Positions 1 to 12,391 are shown, counted from the stretch's first letter. The stretch: 64,000 nucleotides of DNA from Castanea sativa (GCF_040712315.1 NC_134021.1:23400501-23464500); one strand, 5' to 3'. The notes: generated from the sequence alone by a model not told the origin. Program-made: numbers and translations.

Positions 1-1449
1 CTTTAAGACTTCTAAGGCATACTTTCGTTGACACAAAGTGATGCCCTTATCTGATCTAGCTATCTCAAGACCAAGAAAGTACTTTAGACCTCCAAGATCT
101 TTAAGTTTAAAATGCTGTTCTAAAGAAACCTTGAGCTCTTCAACTGCTTGAACATTATTGCTGGCTATGAGAATGTCATCAACATAAACCACCAAAGCTA
201 TCAAAGAATCATTGAACTTCTTTGTAAACAATGAGTAGTCAACCTTAGACTGTTTAAAACCATACTGCTTGATGACAGAACAAAATTTTGCATTCCATTG
301 CCTTGATACCTGTTTAAGCCCATATAAAGACTTGTTCAATTTGCAAACAACATTCCCCCCTTTGCTGTGAAAGCCTTGAAGGAGTTGCATATACACTTCC
401 TCATGAAGATCACCATTCAAGAAAGCATTGTTAACATCTAAGTGTACCAAATTCCAACCTTTCACAGCAGATATGGCAAGAAAAGTCTTGACAGTAGTCA
501 ATTTTGCAACTGGGGAAAAAGTATCAGTAAAATCCAACCCCTCTTGCTATGTAAACCCCTTTGCAACCATCCTTGCCTTGAACCTCTCCACAGAACCATC
601 AGCCTTGTACTTGACCCTATAAACCCATTTACATCCAATTGTCTTTTTATTTGAAGGCAAAGGAGTAAGGGTCCAAGTGTTATTTGAAACCAAAGCTGCA
701 ATTTCAGCATTCATGGCCTCTTGCCATCTAGGATCCTTAACAGCCTCATGATAGAATCTTGGTTCAAGAATAGAGGTAATAAGAGAACAAAAATTGGCAT
801 AGGAAGGAGAGAGAAGGGAAGTGTCAAGATAATCAGACATGGGATATTTGGGAGTACCTGATTTGTTGAGAGGAGTGGACTGGGGAAGCTCATTAGAACT
901 GATAGTGCTGCACTTGTAGTCTTGCAAATAGGAAGGAGGTTTAGTAGGTCTAGATGATCTTCTTAAAGAAGGAACAGAGGCATGAGGAGCAACATTAAAC
1001 TCTTGATCAAAGGGTAAAGGACTAGGTTCTGCATTATCTGTAAAGCCAGAATCTGAACCTGTCAAAGTTGGTGTGATAGAATCAGAAGTGACTGGAGTGG
1101 AAGAGTCTAAAGGTGGATCAGACATAAGAATAGGACCAGAATTAGAAGGAGGAAGATCTGAAAAAGGACTAATAGGTTCTGGAAACATGGAATCAAGTGG
1201 AAGAGCCACATTAGGACAAATGTGAGAAAGGGAGATAGAAGTACGAGGAGAATAGGTAGAAGAAATGAAAGGGAAAACAGTTTCATGAAAAGAAACATCC
1301 CTTGAAATGAAAATTTGTCTTGTGATCAAATTTAACAACTTGTATCCTTAAACACCAAAGGGGTAACCAAGAAAGACACAGGGGATTGACTTAGGAGAAA
1401 ATTGGGACCTATTGTGAGCTAAAGTAGAAGCAAAGCAAAGACAGCCAAA
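1..1449 (-). pseudogene. copia pol: integrase C-terminus and reverse transcriptase (broken, runs off the window)
   Basis: Reading down from about 1449, the integrase C-terminal part has the FLGYPFGV motif at about 1380. A stop follows at about 1349, where family members usually have lysine. A long Pro/Ser-rich linker leads into the reverse transcriptase start (NTWTLTPLP, then GCKWVYRVKYKADGSVERFKAR). The frame is stopped at 547-549 by TAG where glutamine (CAG) is expected. The rest of the domain continues in frame to the window edge, with [20 protein letters not shown] and the catalytic YVDD at 175-189. The aspartates of YVDD are intact, so loss of function comes from the stops and not from this motif. 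Confidence 0.88.
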
Positions 1450-2262
1450 AACTCTTGAATGATGATAAGAGAGAATTTTGCTATAAAGCTTTTCAAAAGG
1501 AGTCTTATGATCCAAACAATACTAGGCAGCCTATTGATAATGTAGACAGCTGTCAAAACACAATCTCCCCAATAACAAAGTGGTATGTTGGAATGAAATT
1601 TCAATGTCCTTGCAATGTTTAAAATGTGTTGGTGCTTTCTCTCCACAACTGAATTCTGCTGTGGAGTAGCAACACAGGAATGTTGATGAATAATTCCATG
1701 TTGTCAAAACACAATCTCCCCAATAACAAAGTGGTATGTTGGACTGAAATTTCAATGTCCTTGCAATGTTTAAAATGTGTTGGTGCTTTCTCTCCACAAC
1801 TGAATTCTGTTGTGGAGTAGCAACACAGGAATGTTGATGAATAATTCCATGTTGAGCATAAAAGTAATTATTCATCAACATTCCTGTGTTGCTACTCCAC
1901 AACAGAATTCAGTTGTGGAGAGAAAGCACCAACACATTTTAAACATTGCAAGGACATTGAAATTTCAGTCCAACATACCACTTTGTTATTGGGGAGATTG
2001 TGTTTTGACAACATGGAATTATTCATCAACATTCCTGTGTTGCTACTCCACAACAGAATTCAGTTGTGGAGAGAAAGCACCAACACATTTTAAACATTGC
2101 AAGGACATTGAAATTTCATTCCAACATACCACTTTGTTATTGGGGAGATTGTGTTTTGACAGCTGTCTACATTATCAATAGGCTGCCTAGTATTGTTTGG
2201 ATCATAAGACTCCTTTTGAAAAGCTTTATAGCAAAATTCTCTCTTATCATCATTTAAGAGTT
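1450..2262. repeat. Large palindrome inside copia integrase: two 397-bp arms, 19-bp spacer
   Basis: The arm at 1450-1846 is matched in reverse complement by 1866-2262, with only a few mismatches; both are 397 bp. The spacer is 1847-1865. Each arm contains a direct tandem duplication with a period of about 151 bp (for example the starts at 1551 and 1702). The same integrase segment therefore occurs four times, twice in each orientation. The duplicated segment codes for the region around the integrase catalytic glutamate ([14 protein letters not shown]). This explains why near-identical reading frames appear on both strands here. Confidence 0.92.
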
Positions 2263-3158
2263 CTGGGCATTGTCAGTCCTAACCACTTTGATTTTGGTAT
2301 TAAATTGAGTGAGAATCATTTTACAAAATGAAACGAGTAAAGTCCTAGTATCTGTTTTAGATTTCGTAAGGTAAACCCATGTGGACCTTGTAGCACCATC
2401 TACAATGGTAAGAAAGTATCTAAAACCATCATGAGTTGCTTTAGCAAAGGGATCCCACACATCACTGTGAATCAAATCAAAAGCATGATCAAACAAATGA
2501 TTGGCATTAGGAAAAGGTAACCTTTTATGCTTTGCAATAGGACAAACTACACAATCTTTATTGGAATGAAAAGAAGATACATTAGAAATACAATGTTGAA
2601 GTTTGTCATCAGAAACATATCCGAATCTAAGATGCCACAAGTAAGGCTTAGTAACACTAGGAACAGAAGAAATAGAATGAACACAGGACTACAAAACTGA
2701 CTCAAGGACAGTAGTAGCTTTTGAGATTGACTTGCAATTGACTGAATTTTGCAGCAGGTACAGAATGTTATGAAGCTTACCCAATCCAATCATTTTCCAG
2801 CAAGTAAGGTCCTGTATGAAACAATAGTTGGAAAGAAAAACCAAGCAACATGACAAAGACTTGGTCAACTTGCTTACTGAAATCAGATTGAATGTAAAGA
2901 CTGGAACACAAATCACATCCTCAAGAATTAAGGATGGAGTGACCTAAACTGTGTCTATGTGTGTAGCAAGAACCTTTTCACTATTAGGCAAATGCACAAA
3001 GAAGATATAGAACTAGTAATTTTAGTAAACAAGGATACATAGTGGATAATATAGTCAGTAGCCCCTGTATTAAGAACCTAAGTTTCCTCATTATAGGCTG
3101 TTTTGTTTGAAGGATTATCAGCAAAAACTGAATTCTTCAAGTTAAGACAAATAGAATC
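2263..3158 (-). pseudogene. copia pol: protease remnant, pre-integrase region and integrase N-terminus
   Basis: From 3158 downward, the protease active-site signature reads N-T-G-A-T-D. The codon at 3069-3071 is AAT where the catalytic aspartate (GAT) is expected. The pre-integrase segment follows at about 2689-2916 (FTFNLISVSKLTKSL). The integrase N-terminal zinc region and first half of the core lie at 2263-2640 (WHLRFGY, then CVVCPIAKHKRLPF). The histidine expected after LRFG is tyrosine here. The first two core aspartates are visible in HSDVW and VRTDNA. The third catalytic residue lies inside the palindrome. Several stops interrupt the frame near 2640-3130. Confidence 0.85.
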
Positions 3159-4297
3159 CTAGAAGGAAGCACAAGAAATACCTGAAAGTGCTGAATTTGC
3201 TGAGTGAATAGCTTCATTAGCACCAGAAGAAGAAGCATGTGAGCTCAGTAATGACAACAATTGCTGACATTGTTCAGATGTGAAAGGAAAAGATCCTGAA
3301 TGAGAAGCAGCCTCGAATTGACTAGGTTCACCATCAAGAATTACTTGATTAGCCATGGATACCTTACCCTTTTGCTTGTATCCTGGTGGAAATCCAACCA
3401 ACTTGTAGCGTTTCTCCATGACATGACCTACTTTGCCACAATGATTGCAAATAGGTCTGCCCTTTCCTTTTGTGCTCTTCCCAGCTTGATTGAAAGCTTG
3501 AGTCTTGACTGCAAAAGCAGTTGAATCAACTGAAATTCCTCCATTGAAACCTAAGGCCCTCTGCCTTTCCTCTTGTATCACCAAAGAGAAAGCCTTGTCA
3601 ATTGGGGGATTTAGCTCCATCATCAGAATCTGAGCTCTAACTTGTGAATAAACTTCATTCAAGCCATTGAGGAATTGCATCAAGGAATCTTGATGATGAA
3701 AAGATGTGATCTTGTCATTGACTCCACAGACACACTTACCACGGGAACAACATGGTAAGGGCCTGAGATTGAGCAATTGATCCCAAGCAGCTTGAAGATC
3801 AGTGAAGAATGTAGTTACTGTTGCATCTCCTTGCATAATTGTTGAAATTAATTTCTGTAGCTGTGAAATCCGTGGGTCATTAGCTTGTGAGAAACGATTC
3901 TTGAGTGAATTCCAAACCTCCATTGCAGTTTTTCTATAAATCACACTTGCAGTGATGTGAGGAGAGACTGAATTCAAGATCCATGAAGAAATCATGGAAT
4001 TGTTCTTTAACTAGGCAATTTTTCTAGAGGAGTAATTGCCATGGAAGCTATTATGGAACTATCCACAAAACCTAGCTTGCTCTTCGCATCTAATGCCATA
4101 AGCATAGCCCTAGCCCAATTAGGATAACTATCTTCTGTCAAGAGCTGAGTGACAAGAATTGCACCTGGTGATTCACCATGATGCAAGAAAAATGGACTTC
4201 CCGGATCCTCCATTGGAGAGAGCTCATGAGGAACGGTGGATTGAGAAGAAGAAGAAGACTGTGAATTCTGGTCTTGATTCGCCATTGACAGAAGCAT
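3159..4297 (-). pseudogene. copia gag (frameshifted)
   Basis: The reading frame starts at the ATG ending at 4297 (MANQDQNSQSSSSS). It runs through the typical copia gag N-terminus, in which a Leu/Thr-rich segment precedes NWARAMLMALDAKSKLGF. A one-base frameshift near 4008-4015 breaks the frame, which resumes at 3995 (MISSWILNSVSPHI) and continues to a stop at about 3159. A zinc knuckle (CNHCGKVGH) lies near 3405-3445. Its last cysteine is replaced by arginine at codon 3408-3410, so the knuckle is incomplete. The adjacent LVGFPPGYK segment is typical of copia gag. Confidence 0.87.
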
Positions 4298-4300
4298 AGA

Positions 4301-4312
4301 GCTCTGATACCA
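4301..4312 (-). other. Primer binding site of the copia element
   Basis: The minus strand reads TGGTATCAGAGC, complementary to the 3' part of plant initiator tRNA-Met and the usual copia primer site. It lies just upstream of the gag ATG and just inside the LTR, which fixes the orientation of the element. Confidence 0.93.
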
Positions 4313-4417
4313 TATAAGAAAACAGAGAGCTAGAGGATGAAGAAGATCACAAGCTAGAGAGAAAAGATTGAAGTAGAAACTTCTAGAATTGTATTAATAA
4401 TCAAAACTAAATATACA

Positions 4418-4466
<49 letters not shown>

Positions 4467-4626
4467 TCCCAAAATGGAATTAACTAACCTCTAACTAACT
4501 CCACACTATACAGGCTTAACCTCTACAACCTATCACTGCTATACACGTGTTCATACACATAACTACTAATTGATTTAAGCCTCTAATTGACTTAAGTCTA
4601 AGCTACAGGTCGTATGAGACATCACA
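4313..4626 (-). repeat. 5' LTR of the copia element, approximate bounds
   Basis: The outer end is placed at 4626, because on the minus strand the sequence there begins TGTGATGTCTC, a typical LTR start. The inner end abuts the primer site and is uncertain by about 20 bp, because no clean terminal CA is seen directly next to it. The LTR contains a (TA)n run at about 4423-4458. The partner LTR is outside the window, so the ends cannot be confirmed by comparison. Confidence 0.65.
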
Positions 4627-6531
4627 GTCGTTTAGCTCATGTTTAGAACTAAGTCTTCCAATACTTTGTTTTGCTGCTCTGCCTCTTTGCCTGAGCCATT
4701 AACTTGAATTGCTTGCACTTATCTTCTCTGTATCTATCTTTCTCTTCTGTTTTTCATCTGTACAGTCAACCAAACTTTCACACAATTCTGTTTTTAGTGT
4801 GTGATCTTAAGTTTGATTTCATTGTGCAGGAAGCATTGGTAGGGTTCTATCGATTCATTTGGAATCTCTTCTATGCTGAGTGCATTATATATCCTTTCAT
4901 CTAGCAAATTAATCTTTATTTTTCCTGACCTTTTATTAGAAAAAGAGAAAGAGCTTTTGAAAATATCAGAGAATGCTTTCAGATAATGATATATTGTTGT
5001 ATGCATTATATGTTAAAAAATTTCCTGTATTAAACTACGTCGCTTGGCAAGCAAAAGTAACATATGTTGTAATCGACAATTCGACACTCTACACAACTAT
5101 ATAATAATTCTTTTGCTCTGAGGATAAGTGTTGGATTAATGCTTGTTAGTTTGCTAGTAAAAGACTACTGCTATAACACTACTCTCTGAGAATATAACAA
5201 GTATTACCACCCCACATGCCAATGTGGAAAATTAGGTCATTAGCAACAACAACAGCAACAAAGCCTTGCCTTAATCCCCCAAATGCTCACCCAAAAAAAA
5301 AATAAATAAATAAAAAAAAATAAAAAGAGTTCTATCATCTATGTTAAGTGTAAAATGAGAACATTGTTCGTATTATGCAGTGGGAATTTCCCAAATTGGC
5401 ACTAAAACAAAATCGAGCGATAACATAAAGTAATTGAATTGGTGTTACTTAATTGAAAGACGCTACGAGACTGGTTGATCATATATTATGGAATGTAAGT
5501 AACTTGAAGGTGGAGGGTGCCACATCCTTGTTACCTTTCTTTTATGAATAATGATAGTCACGTACTTCCTATTACACACTCTCACATGACTAAAATTATG
5601 TTTTTAAAACACAATTTTACAATTTTAATTGAAATCTTGTTTTACACTCTGTTTGGAAGGAGTGAATAGAATGAAAAAGATTGTAATGAAAAGAATTATT
5701 TTGGAATATTCTTTGCATTTCTTTGTTTGAGAGTTCTACCTATAGCCTATAGGCATTTTAAACCCCAAATTTAACAAATAAATAATATATTTTTTTATCA
5801 AATTAAAAATAGGGGGAAAAAACTACATGGCTTGTTTCTTGTGAGATGTGCTCTAAGTCCTAAGTCCTAACTCATTGCTTTCTATATATGAGAACTTTAG
5901 AGTGTTAAATTCATTATGTCCCGCACACAAGCTCAAAAACTGATTATGCACAACAATATTAAATTCAAGTAATGTTAATTAGCAATGGAATGTGAAAACA
6001 TTTTAATTGTACATGGTGTATGAAATTTATTTATACATTAGAACAAATTTGCATTTCCATCTTTTCCATTATTTTGTATGTTTCAATGTTTAGTACATAA
6101 TTGCTCTTTAAAAAAGTATCTTGATCATAATTTTGGAGTTTAAAAGCAAAGAGAATAATGTTAATTATGTGAATTGTTTTTATATTTTTAAATGAGGGTG
6201 AATTTTTCTATATCTTGCGCGAAGAAAACTTGAAAATAATTGCATAGAACTTAATTTTAACATTTGATTACTAAAATATTAACAAAATGGCTATCATTTT
6301 ATCACACATGATTACAAATCTCAAAATTTAAGTAAAAACATTCTTTTAGGACTTTTTTTTTCATCTTAAAGTTAAAACATAATAACCAGTAATCAACTCA
6401 CAAAAATTAATATATCTAATTATTTCATCAAGTAAAAAAATAACAAAATCAATCAATGATTTCTTACCTATAAAAGCGTACTAGATTTCACTAATAAATA
6501 AATATAATTTCTACAAAGTTGTCCCATAGCT
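4627..6531. other. Non-coding stretch without a supported gene
   Basis: AT-rich sequence with no convincing coding potential. Short open frames at 4704-5006 do not resemble any family I know. An A-rich low-complexity run lies at about 5289-5329. The segment near 5645-5715 (TTTGGAAGGAGTGAATAGAATG) looks like the end of a small inverted-repeat element, but no partner end was found. Confidence 0.5.
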
Positions 6532-6604
6532 GGGGATGTAGCTCACATGGTAGAGCGCTCGCTTTGCATGCGAGAGGTACGGGGTTCGATACCCCGCATC
6601 TCCA
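6532..6604 (+). tRNA. tRNA-Ala (anticodon TGC)
   Basis: A complete 73-nt cloverleaf. The acceptor stem is GGGGATG pairing with CATCTCC, followed by discriminator A at 6604. The D arm begins GCTC. The anticodon stem CTCGC/GCGAG encloses loop TTTGCAT, with anticodon TGC at 6565-6567. The T arm is CGGGG-TTCGATA-CCCCG, and the internal B box GGTTCGATACC lies at 6583-6593. There is no intron and no encoded CCA, as expected for a eukaryotic nuclear gene. A CAA motif at 6514-6516 lies upstream, as is common near plant tRNA start sites. No mismatch is seen in any stem, so it is probably functional. Confidence 0.97.
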
Positions 6605-6615
6605 CCTTTCTTCTC

Positions 6616-6619
6616 TTTT
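6616..6619 (+). terminator. Pol III T-run terminator of the tRNA gene
   Basis: TTTT begins 12 nt downstream of the tRNA 3' end, and a second run of five T lies at about 6622-6626. Runs of four or more T terminate RNA polymerase III. Confidence 0.75.
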
Positions 6620-6837
6620 CTGTTTTTGTGTGAAACCAAGTTAAAGGACACACACGCATGACCATTCGTCACATGGAAAGAACTTGTGGCTTCTTCTCTC
6701 GATCTCATGGAGGGATTTAAATCTATTCATTGTGTTTTCCCCTTTCAAATAAATGCTAATGACCATAGAGATCGAGTTTGGTAAATTCTTTTATCCACTT
6801 TTGTTATGTCGATCTTTGTTCAAGTTTTTGACAACAT

Positions 6838-7200
6838 TTCCACCATAAATAATCTAACAAAAATGTGGAAAACAATGGCAGAGAAAAGAATCCATATATC
6901 CTCTCTTTTCTACTAAGTATTATATAACAAAATCCAATAATGGATTGTAGTTTCATCCATATTTGCATTAATTAGCCCATATATAAGAGTGTAGTTGTTG
7001 TTTGAGGCAGTGTTACTTGCTCCAGAGCAAGGGAAACTCTGCCTGCAGTTTGTCTCTTTACAGTTTACACAAAGAAAATGGAGTAGGAACCTTTGAGCTG
7101 AAACGGGAAAAGCTCCATGGCAATGCATTAGCACTTCTTGATTTTGGGGACAAGTTGGCTTGCTCTAGAACCTGGACTAGAGGCTCAAGAGGATAGTGGG
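6838..7200 (-). pseudogene. Duplicated 3' end of the IQM gene (decayed fragment)
   Basis: This segment matches about 8550-8940, which is the last coding part and 3' flank of the IQM gene, in the same orientation. The shared core is the block coding for [14 protein letters not shown], found here near 7105-7165. The frame then reaches an early TAA near 7054-7056, and small indels have destroyed the rest. The shared flank includes the AATGTGGAAAACAATGGCA block at about 6863 and 8579. No other IQM exons are seen between the two copies, so this is either a local duplication of the gene end or the last remnant of a lost tandem paralogue. Confidence 0.82.
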
Positions 7201-8549
7201 TGTTCTAAATTGTTTTAGTTACACAGGGTTTTGTTTCCCTTTTTTTATTTTGTTTCTTTTTCCCTCTGTCGATCAAATTCTGAGCCATGTTACACCTAGG
7301 AAATACATGTTAGGAATTTAACCTAATTCCTGAACTTGTGAGAGATGAAAAAGAGAAAGAAATAATTCAAAGAGAAAACAATCACATAACACAATATATG
7401 GTTTGATAATTTGCCTACATTCACATAATTGTTGCATTTTTTACAAGAGTGGCCGACCATACAGTGAACCCTGATCTAAAACTACAAATAAATATTATAC
7501 ACCCCAAAATAACCAAGCCAAACCCTAATTTCATAAAAAAATTTATTTAAAATTGTCACACTTATAAGTAAGGTTGGGTCACAAACCGGATCAAACACAA
7601 ATTAGGCTCCACATAACCCAACTGTACAACAAGTTCCTTTAATATATAATATAGGCAGTAAGATAATGATGGGCCAATGTTTGAAATTTGGACAGAGTTC
7701 AGCATGACGGAGCCATGGTTTGACTTCGGGCCAAATTTTTTTAAAAATATATTATTATATATGTGGGTATTAGTTTTTAGCAATTTTATTTTATAAAATT
7801 ATACTTTTGCCTTCTTAATAATATAATTGATTCTTTTAAGAATATTGTTATAGTCACAAATTTTTCTACAACATTTTTACAAACTGTAAAGATAGCAAAT
7901 TCTTATTAGTTCACATTTGAGTCTACCACTTACATTATTTGTAGCTTTAGCATTTTTTTTCATTTTAAAAGCCAAATCTAAAACAAAATATACAAGCCCA
8001 AAAAAAATTAGTCCAACAACAAAATTACCAATAATAAAACCAAACAAAGCTAAGCCTAGTCAACCAATTTCACCCAAAACAAACAATCTGACCCTTAAAC
8101 AGCCAGCAGCTAAGCAGCAGCAGAGTCAGAAGTTGAAGTCACTGCACACAACCAGCAGCGATGCCGCCCTCTTTAACTCTAAGTTCTGGCGCCGTCCTGA
8201 AGTTCAAATGTGCATTATATCTTGTAGGTATGAATGCGCTTGAATATGCTGTCATTTTCCTATTCCTAAGCAACTGGGCATTATTCTGGCAATCAACTTC
8301 GGCGAATATGTTCAAATGTAATGTACAAAATGTTACTCTATAAAAACTTTCTTACTTTATTACCCAATAGAAAAGAAAATACACTTTGATATCTTAACAG
8401 TGATTTTGGCTTTATGATTTCAATATAGGACCTACATGCATAATTTTTGTTTTGTTGATTTATACATACATCATAAAGAATTAAAATGGGTCTCTTGTCT
8501 TCTAAGATTGAAGGGCACCACATCCTGCAGAGCCTCTTCAATTCTCATT
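7201..8549. other. Non-coding stretch downstream of the IQM gene
   Basis: I see no gene here. The stretch separates the IQM gene from its duplicated 3' fragment. It contains short open frames without family resemblance and a CAG-rich patch near 8100-8160 that is not obviously coding. Confidence 0.45.
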
Positions 8550-8737
8550 CCATCCCCACCATAATCTACAAAAAAAAATGTGGAAAACAATGGCATATAA
8601 AAGAATGCAAAAGAATCCCTATATCCTCTTCTTTTTTCTTTTTTTTAATAAGTACTACATCCTCTTCTCTACCCCAGTATTATATAATAAGATCCGTTAT
8701 GGATTGTGATTTCATCTATATTTATATTTAGTGATAT

Positions 8738-11586
8738 CTATAAAGTTGTTTGAGACTGTGTTACTTGCTCTGGAGCAAGGGAACTTCTGCCTGCAGTTGT
8801 CTCTCTAAACAAAGAAAATGGAGTAGTATCCATTGTGCTCAAGCGAGAAAAGCTCCGGGGTGATGCATTAGCACTTCTTGATTTTGGGGACAAGTTGGAT
8901 TGCTCCAGAACCCGGGCCTGAAGCTCAGAAGGATAGTCTCTCATGCAACCAATTCGTGGCCCCGCACCAGTTGCCCATTTACTGGATAATTGTTTAGTCC
9001 ACTGATATGACTTCATTCCTTTATGCGAATCTATCCTTTGCAGGATTTTTTCTTTTGGAATTGGCTGCTCATCATCTTCTTCTTGATATCCATCAAACAA
9101 GTTCATTTTCGGAACCATGAAATCTTCTTCAGATGAAAGTGATTCTTCTGCTGTTTCATATCCATCTGCTGAAGACAAATTTGGAGGGTCAGTGTGGCAA
9201 CTTGATCTAAATTTTTCGCTCTTAGAACTGGCAAATTCATCATGTTCGTTTGGTATTTTAAGCCTGGTCATTTTTGGGCATAATTCTCCTGACAATCTTG
9301 GCATGAATGGTGTGGGATGTTCTGCAGCATTTGAATCCTGGTCTCTGGAATCAGTGCACTCTTGAGCTGACAAATTTTCACTAATTGATTCAGTATCCTG
9401 AGGTAAAACTGCTTCTGTTGAATTGCTCCAAAGGAAAATGTTGCTGCCCTTTTTATAAAGGGCTTCTTCTTCTTCTTCTTCACCTGGGCTTTTCTGTTGC
9501 ATAAAAAGAGTGGTGCATTAGTGACTTGCCTTCATGGTGAATCAAAATCTGATATGAACTATGGCAAATAAAGTCCGTGTGCGATGACAAAGCCAAAGGT
9601 TTTTAGCTAGATATAAAAGTGCATATCTTCCATGATATGTCAATTGTCACCACTATTTGCAGTTCCAATATTTGCAGAAAGATGGATTTATATCTGTTGT
9701 TGCCAGCCACAAAAATGAGATTGTACAGGGTGAACTTTAAAAAACTATGAGAACAAAGTCTGCATGCTCTACCTTTACATTAGTGAGATCTACGTTGTGT
9801 TCCTTAAGGAACGACATGAGTTCCTGAAAATTTTCTTCTGTCGGTCGATAATGCCCACTGTGAGGCCAAACTGCCTAATTGAGTTGACAGAATTCGTGTT
9901 AGTACATCAAAAAAAATTTAATATGAAGTACAAGAAACCAATTAATAAAGCCAGTTCTTAAAATCCCCAATTTTTTTCTTTTATACCTTCAAGATGCCAT
10001 CTTCCACTACTAATCTTCCAGCAGACAATGTGGCTCCACCTGCCAAGAAACTTGAATGTTGAAATGTGCCCTTGTTTTTCAGCCCAACGTATAAGGTCTT
10101 GGATGTACTGAGGACAAAGATCCACTTAGCATCTTTGGGTCCTCCTTCTGTATGAAGGTCTTCACCACTCTGCTTGTAGACAAGTTTCCCATCTTGCACC
10201 ACAACTTCATAAGCCTTCCTTTCTGCCTGCAAAATGAAGCATTTATCAGTAATAATAATTCTAACTCTACTTTCTAGGGGCCATAAGGGGACATGAGGCT
10301 CACCGGACCAAGATATTTAATGCATTGCTGCTGAAGCTTCGATCGAGGACATCTCTCATGATTGACTTCTTTTCCTTCTCCCACATCGAGCCTGTTATTT
10401 TTCAAAGTTCAAATGTCAAGGGTGAAAATAATTCTCATTGGAAAGCAAAAGTCAATCTGAAGGATTTGCTTTTGGTCCCAAGTAATCCTACCAGTAGAAG
10501 AAGGGCTGTCTACTCTCACAGTGGAGCCATTTCACATAATAGAATTGAAGATTATGGCCATAGCGATGGCGGGGATCAATCTGTTTAGGAGAATAACAAG
10601 ATTGAAAACAGGCCACAAATAAAACTAGTAGTTTTGTCCAAAGATTTACTTTAAGCATGAGACTTACTGCCTCAAGCCAATGTTGTAAAGCAAGTTTCTT
10701 AGCATTTCCAACCTTACATAAGCCTTTTCCCACCTGCCAAAAAAAAAATCAGCAACTTAGAACCATATATAACTGAGCAATATTTGTTAACCATGCACCA
10801 AATTGTTATAAACTTACCTTAGCAGCTCTAGTTCTTGCCCTTGACCAGCGTGAAACAGCTGTCTCTGGTTTACCGATGTCAAAGAATGATATAGAGCTTC
10901 GCTTCAGTTCTGCAAAATCTAGCAACTTCCACCTATAAAGTGAATAGCAAGAAGCTTTTATATTGTTTGGACAGATGGAAACAACACTATTTCATTTGGT
11001 GTTAGTTAACATTTGAAATGGAAGGGGTGCGTTCAATTTTATAAAATCATTCTTGTAATGAAAGATTAGACAGCATGCATTAGTGTAAAGGAATGCGCAA
11101 AAAAACTTATACAAACCAGCTTTGTTCCACAAGAACTGCACAATCTGCCAACCGTCTCCTTGTTCGGAAACTCTTGTACACTTTCTGCAACTTCAATGCA
11201 GCCTTGTTTCTATTGTTCTTTGGCTCCAACAATGGTGTCTCGTGATTTTTCTCAGACAAGCTATCTGATTTTGCCAATTGGTCATCCACATCTCTAGTCT
11301 TAGAGCTCACACATCTTCCAAACACATCATTTTCCATTTCTGCAGTAGGAGTTTTGAATGAGAACACAGTCTCTAACTCCCTCCGTTTAAAGCTAAGTGA
11401 TGCTTCCAATATCATCTTTCTTGAACTGTATGATTTCAACTTAGTGGAATCTGAATCGCGGATGTTGAAACCGACTGATCGCAATATGTTCCTCACTACT
11501 GAACGAACTGATCTTACAAGTATAGCTTCATAGCTACTAACCAAATCATCAAGGTCGGCAACTGGGCTAGAAAAGGATATACCCAT
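8738..11586 (-). CDS. IQM: IQM-family calmodulin-binding protein, 8 coding exons, 641 aa
   Basis: The gene has eight coding exons on the minus strand: 11117-11586, 10818-10932, 10668-10733, 10492-10580, 10304-10391, 9987-10226, 9773-9874 and 8738-9493. All introns are GT-AG. The exon lengths sum to 1926 nt, giving 641 residues plus a TAG stop at 8738-8740. The N-terminus MGISFS fits an N-myristoylation signal (Gly2, Ser6); this is inference. An IQ motif lies at about residues 129-150 ([20 protein letters not shown]). The IQM core follows, with [48 protein letters not shown] and [11 protein letters not shown]. The C-terminal part is a Ser/Glu-rich tail beginning with a run of six Glu (residues 395-400) and containing [16 protein letters not shown] proteins bind calmodulin through the IQ motif and act in hormone and stress signalling. 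The frame is uninterrupted, so the gene looks functional. Which IQM member it is cannot be told here. Confidence 0.95.
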
Positions 11587-12391
11587 CTAATCAAAATGGG
11601 ATATCTTGTATATATCCCAGATAACCAAGATCTTAATCAAAAAGATCCATGGGATCTGGATACCAAGAAAATTGAAAGTTAAATATTATTATCTTTGACA
11701 GGCATCATATGCTAGAAAAAATTACACCAATTTTAAAATTCAACAATGAGGATTTATGATTGATCCCATGAACACCTGTCCACATTTCGTTTCATACAAA
11801 AAGAGCTAGGATTAGGACTAGGAAATTTTTTTTGAAAAAAAGATGCCTGAAAAAATTAAGTACGTACCAAAAAAAAAAGTATGATTGAACCGAACTTAGA
11901 GCATTTATAAGACCACATAAAAAAATAAAAATAAAAACTTCAAAATACACAACCAATATTCCTGAAGTTCATTTCTTATTTTGTAGGCCTAAATATCCTA
12001 ATAGAAATGTACCAAAAAACCATCTTGCAGAACATTTAACACTCCCATATTCCTATTTCAATCAAGCAGCAGAAAAGCAAGTGCTTAAGAGACACCATTG
12101 TCAATGTTGACACCTTTTCCTCTACAAACTTATTTGTACACATAATCATGACTACATTATTTCCTTTTAATAGTTGAGTAAATTCTCTATACAATTTTTA
12201 CCAATTTTAACACAATAGCCATAACCCATAAATTCGGAAGAAGAAGAAAAAAAAAAAGAAAACCCAGAAATCATTTTTTAAATTCATGTTTCTTCTTTAC
12301 ACAATTATCAATAAGTTGAATGACAAAATAAAAATAAAGAAGAAAAGACAAGGACATAAGAGTGATGAAATGGAGGGTATAATAATGTTAC

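Larger units (their letters stand above)
1..4626 (-). mobile_element. Ty1/copia LTR retrotransposon, partial and decayed
   Basis: Read on the minus strand, the order is LTR, primer binding site, gag, protease, integrase, reverse transcriptase, which is the Ty1/copia order. The window starts inside the reverse transcriptase, so the RNase H domain, the 3' LTR and the target-site duplication lie beyond the left edge. The copy cannot be autonomous: gag is frameshifted, the protease aspartate is changed, the integrase is disrupted by a large palindrome, and several stops interrupt pol. The classification is secure; the lineage within copia is not determined. Confidence 0.93.

Noticed and set aside
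1810..2257. Plus-strand frames resembling integrase
   Set aside because: They are the inverted half of the palindrome in the minus-strand copia integrase and are not a separate gene.
4690..4914. Possible terminal exon after CAG acceptor-like sites
   Set aside because: The open frame is short and matches no family I know. No matching upstream exon was found.
8161..8343. Plus-strand frame near a CAG-rich patch
   Set aside because: Too short, with no homology, and located in the 3' flank of the IQM gene.
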